Of a stretch of 64,000 bases of DNA, positions 57,195 to 64,000 are shown in pieces. The notes beneath the pieces are model-generated. The model had not been told where the DNA came from and searched no databases. It was given only the letters and a program-made list of their open reading frames with translations. Position numbers and translations under genes: made by a program. The stretch's first letter is position 1; each line of letters starts with the position of its first letter. The DNA is from Gentiana macrophylla (taxonomy: Eukaryota; Streptophyta; Magnoliopsida; Gentianales; Gentianaceae): NCBI GenBank assembly GCA_026214975.1, contig JAOBSW010000286.1, positions 203,061-267,060 of the forward strand, given 5' to 3'.

Positions 57195-57970
57195 TTATCC
57201 TTCCCTTGTTTGCTGGCCCTTTCCTTCCTTCACCTCATTCGGGTATTTCGGGCAATGCTTGCGCCAATGCCCTACTTCTCCACAGTGAAAGCACTTACCC
57301 TTAGGTTTGGAAGGTGTTGCCTTTTGCCCTTTCTTCTTCATGGGCTTTGATTTCTGTCCTTTCACAGGCTTGGCTTTCGGTTTTCCCTTTGTCCCTTTGT
57401 TCGACGACTTAGCCTCGTGCAAATTGGCCCGACTTTCTTTTTCCCCTCTCGGCCCGGCCGTTAGGATCGAAACCCTCGAATATCTCAGAGCTCATTTATC
57501 AACCACGTCAAGTCAAACTTAAGCTTGTTCATGGCGTAGGTGGTCTTGAAGTGGAGAAAATCGGTGTGATGATTCGAGAATCATGCTCACCTGAGTCACT
57601 TCGTCAAACTTGGAACCGTGAGTCTCAAAGATCGGTGAAGTAATTGATCATGTTCATTACATGACCCGTCACCGACCGACCCTTCCTCATCTTAGCGTTA
57701 ATGACCATCCCGGCGGACCTCATGTCGGGCCTGATCGAAGGTGAGCCGAACATGGAAACAAGGTCTTTGCATCATTTCTTTTGCAAAGTGCCAAAGTTCT
57801 CACATTTGGTCCTTATAATCTCCGACATTGAGGCTAACATGATGCCCCGCGCTTTGTTATGCGCCTCAGTCCATCGCCGACTTTCTTTTCGGCTTTGGAA
57901 AGAATTGAGTGGTAAGTCTTTGGAATATCCGAAGTCAAGGTGTGTTGAACATTTTCAAAGCGAGAACAAC
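57195..57970 (-). pseudogene. gag pseudogene of nested Copia
   Basis: The C-terminal part is clear: a Lys-rich linker (about 57420-57310), then the zinc knuckle CFHCGEVGHWRKHC near 57300-57258. Upstream, NKLKFDLTWLINEL is readable around 57530-57490, with a stop and shifts on both sides. The N-terminal core is too broken to delimit. Confidence 0.65.
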
Positions 57971-60110
57971 GTTGAGGTTACTTTCCACTTTGAAAAATTG
58001 TTTCGGTCAACTTATCATTTAACAAGAAAGAAATCGAGACGACATGATCTTTGTAAAGTAAAATGATGAAATTAAATTCATGTTCATAAAGCGCTAATAA
58101 ATTTTAGGAACTATAAACTAAGTACTTATAGTCTATCCTACCATTCCAAGGACTTAATCTCTCACCTCAGTGCCGCCTTAGGGTAGGTCAAAGAGGTTTC
58201 GATTAATATTGAAGATCAAATAGAGAACCGAACATCTCATTTGTGATCGTCAATCACCTTTCCTTTTTCAGCCAAGGTACTTCAAAAATACCCTTTATGA
58301 GTGTGACCTACTATTTCAGATTTTTAGGTAGACCCCGAGTGTGCCGCCTTAGGGTCGGTCAGTGACCCGGCGAGTACCCAAAATCCTATCCTTTCGGAGA
58401 CCAAGCCTTGAATTTTGATAGCGGTGAAGGCCTTCAGCAGGGGGCGAAATCAAAGCCGCACGAGGCGTCACTATTCTCTCACGTTGCTTGTGTCAACAAG
58501 AGAGGCCGTGGGGTCGGCAATCGCCTCTCCCGCTCCCACTCAATATTTTGAAAAAGTGGTGGGTTTCTTGATCACGTTTTGGACTTGATGTTACATTAAG
58601 GAACAATAAATCATAGGCCCGAATGTTGTCGGTTAAGTGGGCTAGCCCACCCGACCTATTCGTTAGAACATATGTGGCCGTCGGACGGGTCAAGGTTAGG
58701 AGAGCTCCGTTGAGCCGTAGTGGCTCTTCGGATGGCTCGATATTGCGGACCCCGTACATAAACGCCACACGTGGAGGTGAAGTCGATTGAGCCGTAGCTA
58801 CTGTTGACCACCCAACCGTGGTTAAACCACTTTCGAACCTGTTGCCCGTGATTATCCAATCCTTAAACATCAAACATTCACGTAGACACTACGGAACAAA
58901 AACGTAATCTCGTCTTGGTAAGGTGGAATTCTTCGAGAATCCAACACCTTAACCACGAGGTTTTGGGATTTTACTCCTTATGCTTTAGCAGAGTGGGATT
59001 CTCCGAGAATCCATCACCCAACCTCGACGATTGAAAAACCCGTGTTCCTCGGTTTTTACCCTAATTAGTTTCTAATTAATATCAAACAATTAATTAAAAC
59101 TAATCGTGTGTTTTATACATGCCTAACTAATTCCTCGAATTAATTTCTACATGTATGCATATGGAGTGGAATTCATGATATGATGCATGTCATGGCAATT
59201 TTCCGGTTCTACTCATACAATCTACACATGTATACTAGTGCGGAAAATAAACACCGAGATGGACCGTTGGCACCCCCGTAACTAATCTATTCGAAAATAA
59301 ATTAAAAAATCCTAATCTGCAGCTGTATAGAATCTTCGATGATAGGCATATCAAACGAACTCGGATCGGGACGAAACTTTCCAGATCTGATCTTCAATCT
59401 TCGGACTTCAAGATGGACGGTTGGATCGGAGCTTTGACTTGTCAATCTTCTCCAGTGAGCCGCCCAACTTGCTGCTGAATCTGACTTTTACAGCAGCGCA
59501 TCAATGACTTCCCGCGGCCGATCGGGAATCGAGATGAAAACCGATCGAGCTGAAATTTTTATTCCACGTCCAAAACTCCATATTTATCAATTTGACCGGT
59601 TGGATTTGCGTTTCAACGGTCGAAACTCTCCAAAACATTCGAGGAAGTCACAGGTAGGGTTTCTGTGAATCCTGCGTTTTTTCTGTTACAGCAGCTTCTT
59701 TGCAGCAACGAACGGACATCCAAACGGACTTTGATCGACACCAAATTTTGTGGGATTGTTCATCATCTTCCAATCTTGATTCTGACCGAAGGGATCTTCG
59801 TTTCAACGGCTCAATTAACGGGAAAAACTAAATATCTAAACAGCTACTAAACAGATCTATTTTCTGGAAATTAAAATTACAATAAAAATAAATTACATAA
59901 TTTCCTATACTCATATGAACGAATTTTCATCGTTTATATGAGTTTACAATAGATCTAACGGGAAAAAAGTGCCAACCCCCAATCCATCTCTTCAACCATA
60001 GCAATTTATCATTATTAAAGCATAAAACAAAGATAAAATTTTATCTACATGCAATTCCACTCCTTTAAATCGTTTATTTATGATTATAACTACATAAATC
60101 GTGGAACCTG
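57971..60110 (-). other. Long leader of nested Copia, no gene
   Basis: About 2 kb between the primer site and recognisable gag. A 126-codon minus frame (58493-58873) has no known domain. Near-duplicate phrases such as GTGGGATTCTCCGAGAATCCA and GTGGAATTCTTCGAGAATCCA recur at about 58922 and 58992. Some of it may be unrecognisable gag. Confidence 0.5.
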
Positions 60111-60122
60111 GCTCTGATACCA
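60111..60122 (-). other. Primer binding site of nested Copia
   Basis: Minus strand TGGTATCAGAGC, continuing CAGG, two bases from the 5' LTR; initiator tRNA-Met type. Confidence 0.93.
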
Positions 60123-60124
60123 CA

Positions 60125-61821
60125 TGAAGGATGCAGGTTCTTAGATCTAAACGAGTTAGATCTATACGCAGCGGACGGACCACGATTTACATATCATAAA
60201 ACATAATTAAAGGATTTAACAACTACAAGGGGGTTAAGATCATGTTACCAATAGTAGGAAGAGAAGCCAAGATCTTCCGATGTGTTCTCCAAACGGCGGT
60301 TGGTGGACACCCTTCTTGATACACGAGCCTCCTTGATATGCAACACCAAGAAAAACTTAGAGTTTTTCTTCTTCTAAAACCCAAGACAAGAAAACTAATT
60401 ATTTCTCTCTTTTTTGCTATAGTGGTCGAAATTTACCAAGTGTGTTGAGGCTTGGGAGAACTCTCTTTATATAGGAGAGTAAACCTTGTCCTCCAAGAAT
60501 TAAATAATTAAGAGATAATTATTTCATTAATCCTTTATCCCAAATAAAAGATAAATAAAATGATTATCCCAAACAAATTAGGATAAATCACATTATTAAC
60601 TAATATTCCATGAATTATCATTTAACAAATAAAAGATAAATCACATGTCAATTATCCATCACAAATGGCGCCACATATAGGGTCATTAAGCCCACTTAAA
60701 ATGTCTTTTATGTGTATTATATTATTTAGCCCAACTAAATAATATCCATGCATATCAATTAATTAGCCCAGCCAATTAATTATCACTGAGGCCCAAATAA
60801 CAAGATTATTAGTCCGAATTACAGAAGTCACATCGGGGACCATGGACCTATAACCAGTAGCTCCAATAATTAATTATTCATCGAACCGAATATGTACATT
60901 AATTATTAATTCAGGGATTACGCCACCATGAACCCGGCCGAAACTCTACCGATTATAGATGTATACTTATACTCAGCCCCATAGAGTGAATAAGCGTCCA
61001 TTGATATAATCACTACATACGGATTAACCCTCCATAGACTGTCCATTCTGAGTGGGAAGTCTCCGTGAACCCGACTCAGAATATCTTATCCTTATTTACC
61101 ATTAACCCCCTAGTGATCAATTAGTTCACATATCTGACTAGTAGCTAATTAGTCTAACATGAACTGGGCCCATCGATCATTTTCTTAGGGCTAACAAATA
61201 AGGGGACTGTCCCTCTACTTCCCGCAGGAAGGAATAGATTCCATGTCTGTGAAAATCAGAACTACTCACTCATCTGGAGATAGTGCCAATGAGAAGTGGC
61301 TTGGAACACATATTTAAGTGAACCGTAACTAACACATCAAACACTACCCCGGTACAAGCAGCACCCTGTGATCACCTCAGGATTAAGGTTGATCCATATA
61401 TGATCATCTAATGATTTAATAAGATTCCTCGATTACGGAATTATATCAAGAAATACAGATTAAATCGGTCCAGTCCTATATGAATGCCATCATATATAAA
61501 TGCCCCACGTAGGTACCATCTACCGATAGTCCGGATAAGACTATCACACACTAAGGTGTTCTGGGCGCATTATTGGTGTTTTAATCAAGAGACCCTAAAC
61601 TCTGATTAAGTTCACCACGGACTAACTGTTTAAGCATATCACTACTAACTCAATCCTCACGTGTAATCCATACTCTGAGTTAAGTGGTTACATACAGATA
61701 TACTTAGGGTTTGCAGCAGTGTATACTATATAAGCACGAAGCAAATAAGATGAATAATAACATCTGTCATTTATTAATTTAAAACAATTACAAAATTGTC
61801 TTTCGGGCACTACATCTAACA
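60125..61821 (-). repeat. 5' LTR of nested Copia
   Basis: 1,697 bp; minus strand TGTTAGATG to GCATCCTTCA. It is followed on the right by ATTCC and the resumed SIRE-like sequence. Confidence 0.95.
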
Positions 61822-61823
61822 AT

Positions 61824-64000
61824 TCCTAGACGCATGAAGCAACATAGGTTTCGTACTGCATATTGGAAAGTGAAAAAGGATGCAAATGCACCCAAAAGTA
61901 GAGAAAAGTATCAGAATACCTTCACTAGAAATATTAGAAGCTACTCTGCCATGCCTTATACATATGAAGTTGATGACTTTAATTATCCAAAAAAAAGACC
62001 ATTTGGATATACACTTGGAGTAGGAGGCATGACTGCTAGCAGGTATGGACCCAAAAATTGTTGGGTACCTAAACATAATTAATTTGTTTTGTAGGATGTC
62101 TGGTACGTATAGAGTGGATGTTCCAGACACTTGACAGGAAACAAGGAATGGCTCACTGACTTTAAAGCTTTTGAAGGACCCAAAGTCACCTTTGGAGGCA
62201 AAGAAAACCCTAGTAAAATTAAGGGGGAAGGCATAATACTCAAAAGCAATTTGAAGATTCACAATGTGGCATATGTTAAAGGACTAAGCTTCAACCTACT
62301 GAGTATCAGTCAGTTCTGTGACAAAAATGGCTACAATGTGCACTTCAACAAGGAAGGATACAAAGTGATTCACAGAGAAACCAACACCGTGGTTCTTGCA
62401 GGAAAAAGAGAAGACAACATGTATGTGGTGGATTAGAGAACAGCTAAAGCAGAAACATGTTTGCTTGTCAAAAGTAAACAATCAACCAGCTGGATTTGGC
62501 ATAGAAGATTAAATCACCTAAATTTTAAGACCATCAACACATTATCAAAGAACAAGTTTGTCGAAGGCTTGCCAGAGATCATATTCAAGATGGAAAGTCT
62601 CTGTGATGCATAAGGGAAAACAAATCAAAAGCTCATTCAAGTCAAAGCCCTATCAATCAACAACAAGAATCCTACATCTGCTACATATGGATATTTTTGG
62701 ACAAGTCACACCAGTTAGTATAAGTGGAAAGAAATACACGCTGGTTGTGGTGGATGACTTCTCAAAATACACCTGGACTATATTCATGAACAAAAAGAGA
62801 GAGACACTGAAGAAGCTGTCAGATTTGTTAAGAAGAATGCAAAATGAGAAGGAACTGATGATCATCAACATCAGATCAGATAGAGGCATAGAGTTTCTAA
62901 ATGAAATTATCAGAACCTACTGTGAAGAAAATAGAGTACTGCACCAACTATCAGCAGTAGGGACTCCACAATAGAATGGTGTAGTAGAAAGAAGAAATAG
63001 AACTCTCAAAGAAGCAGTCAAAACAATGATTGCAGGAGCATGTTTCCCCAAGAGATTCTGGGCTAAAGCTGCAAATACTGCATGCTATACTGAAAACAGA
63101 TCAATCATCAACAAACATCATGGAAAAACTCTATATGAAATATGGAAGGGAAGAAAACCTAATATCTCATATTTGCATAAATTTGGATCTAAATGCTTTG
63201 TGTTGGACAGGAATCAGTTACACACTTTGGATGAAAAAGCTAATGAAGCAATCTTTATAGGATATTCAAACACCAGCAAAGCATTCAGAGTACTCAACAA
63301 AAGGACCCTGGTGATTGAAGAATCAATTCATGTTGTCTTTGATGAGTCAAACACAAATGGTGAAAGCCTTCAAGAACTTGAAGAAGCAGGACCAAGACAA
63401 GCCTACATGAATACAATAGTACAAGCTACCATTCTAAATCACAATCTTGGAAATCAAGATGAACCACTAGTCAATACGACAGAAGAGGTACCAGCACAAG
63501 AGTATGAAGCTAATACACAAGCTGAAGTTGTGGAAGCACCAAGTCAAGAAAAACTTCAATCAGATCTCAACTGGCAATAAGATCATCCTGAAGATCAAGT
63601 CATTGGAGATATTCACACAGGAGTCAGAACCAGAAGACAACTAGAGCATATGCTAACATGTTTTCTATCTCAAATAAAGCCTAAAACAATTGATGATGCA
63701 ATCCAAGATGCTGATTGAATTACAGCTATGCAAGAAGAACAAAATGAGTTTGAAAGAAATGAGGTCTGGGAACTTGTTGACATACCAAACATAGCCAACA
63801 TCATTGGAACAAAATGGGTATTCAGAAACAAGATGGATGAACAAGGAACAGTTGTTAGAAACAAAGCAAGGCTAGTTGCAAAAGGCTACTCTCAAGCAGG
63901 AGGAATAGATTATGATAAAACCTTTGCCCCAGTAGCAAGATTGGAAGCAATCAGACTCTTTCAAGCAATCAGACTTCAAAGTATCAAATGGATGTCTAAA
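61824..64000 (+). pseudogene. pol pseudogene of SIRE-like element (PR-INT-RT start)
   Basis: Continues directly from 52267 once the nested element and one ATTCC are set aside. The protease active site is W-Y-V-stop-S-G-C-S: the catalytic Asp codon is TAG (62110-62112). The pre-integrase domain ends near 62550 with a frameshift. Integrase keeps D in LHMDIFG (about 62685), D in RSDRGIEF (about 62878) and E in VVERRNRT (about 62990), but has TAG at 62972 in the conserved PQQN. A TGA at 63716 sits at a Trp position before RT. RT begins [10 protein letters not shown] and [10 protein letters not shown] and is cut by the window edge. Confidence 0.9.

Larger units (their letters stand above)
52273..61821 (-). 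mobile_element. Nested Copia (Tork/Angela-like), minus strand, 9.5 kb
   Basis: LTRs at 52273-53962 and 60125-61821 (about 1.69 kb). A perfect ATTCC duplication (52268-52272, 61822-61826) sits inside the SIRE-like gag-pol. Minus-strand order is LTR, primer site, 2-kb leader, gag, integrase, RT/RNase H, polypurine tract, LTR, the Copia order. LTRs differ at roughly 35-45 positions by eye. LTR length suggests Angela, but the lineage is not certain. Confidence 0.95.
48904..64000 (+). mobile_element. SIRE-like Copia retrotransposon, runs off window
   Basis: 5' LTR, degraded primer site, gag with zinc knuckle and coiled coil, then (after a nested insertion at 52273-61821) protease, integrase and the start of RT. 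Gag type and the TGTTAGG...GGGACCAACA ends fit the SIRE/Maximus lineage. The 3' part lies beyond 64000. Stops in gag, protease, integrase and before RT show that it is dead. Confidence 0.88.

Noticed and set aside
57701..58066. 121-codon plus-strand frame
   Set aside because: Antisense shadow of the broken Copia gag on the minus strand.

Overview
The window is transposon-dense DNA from a flowering plant, most likely a eudicot and probably heterochromatic. Nearly everything recognisable belongs to plant LTR retrotransposons (Ty3/gypsy with a chromodomain, Copia of SIRE-like, Tork/Angela-like and other types, tRNA-Asp-primed gypsy), Stowaway MITEs, hAT elements and TRIMs. I see no intact host gene. 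The one convincing trace of one is a first exon coding for a signal peptide (39896-39961, minus) with a TATA box 100 bp upstream. No rRNA, tRNA gene or CRISPR array was seen.

Layout. 1-1341: AT-rich flank with a 158-bp tandem duplication. 1342-10620: complete but pseudogenised Tekay/Del-like gypsy (GTATT target duplication). 10621-12430: flank with two Stowaway MITEs. 12530-15810: decayed gypsy on the minus strand, pierced by a short solo LTR. 15811-19530: AT-rich DNA with tandem repeats and a nest of DNA elements: a palindrome-bearing MITE carrying a hAT element (8-bp duplication CACGACTT), then a small hAT MITE. 19530-22450: LTR and TRIM fragments and a degenerate minisatellite. 22452-30095: a minus-strand Copia pol cut in two by a hAT-like element, which itself holds a gag-only Copia derivative at 24376-28789. 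30100-33180: SIRE-like LTR, tRNA-Asp-type LTR end and a perfect 355-bp TRIM (GATAG duplication). 33261-39786: second Tekay-like gypsy, minus strand, with integrase and most of one LTR deleted (CAATC duplication). 39896-40068: orphan exon and TATA box. 40166-42366: hAT transposase pseudogene broken by a third Tekay-like LTR (42367-44351), followed by about 4 kb without coding sequence. 48904-64000 and beyond: SIRE-like Copia running off the window, split by a minus-strand Copia at 52273-61821 (ATTCC duplication).

Nothing here works as an operon or pathway. The logic is layered insertion: target-site duplications order the events, and internal deletions, frameshifts and C-to-T-type stop codons show the decay. 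Points of most interest are the GACGGGCGT dyad arrays shared by the LTRs of two gypsy elements, the near-perfect palindromes in the nested MITE, the orphan secreted-peptide exon, and a Copia whose LTRs are about 97-98% identical by eye although its genes are thoroughly broken. All identities and family assignments are by eye from motifs; no database search was possible.
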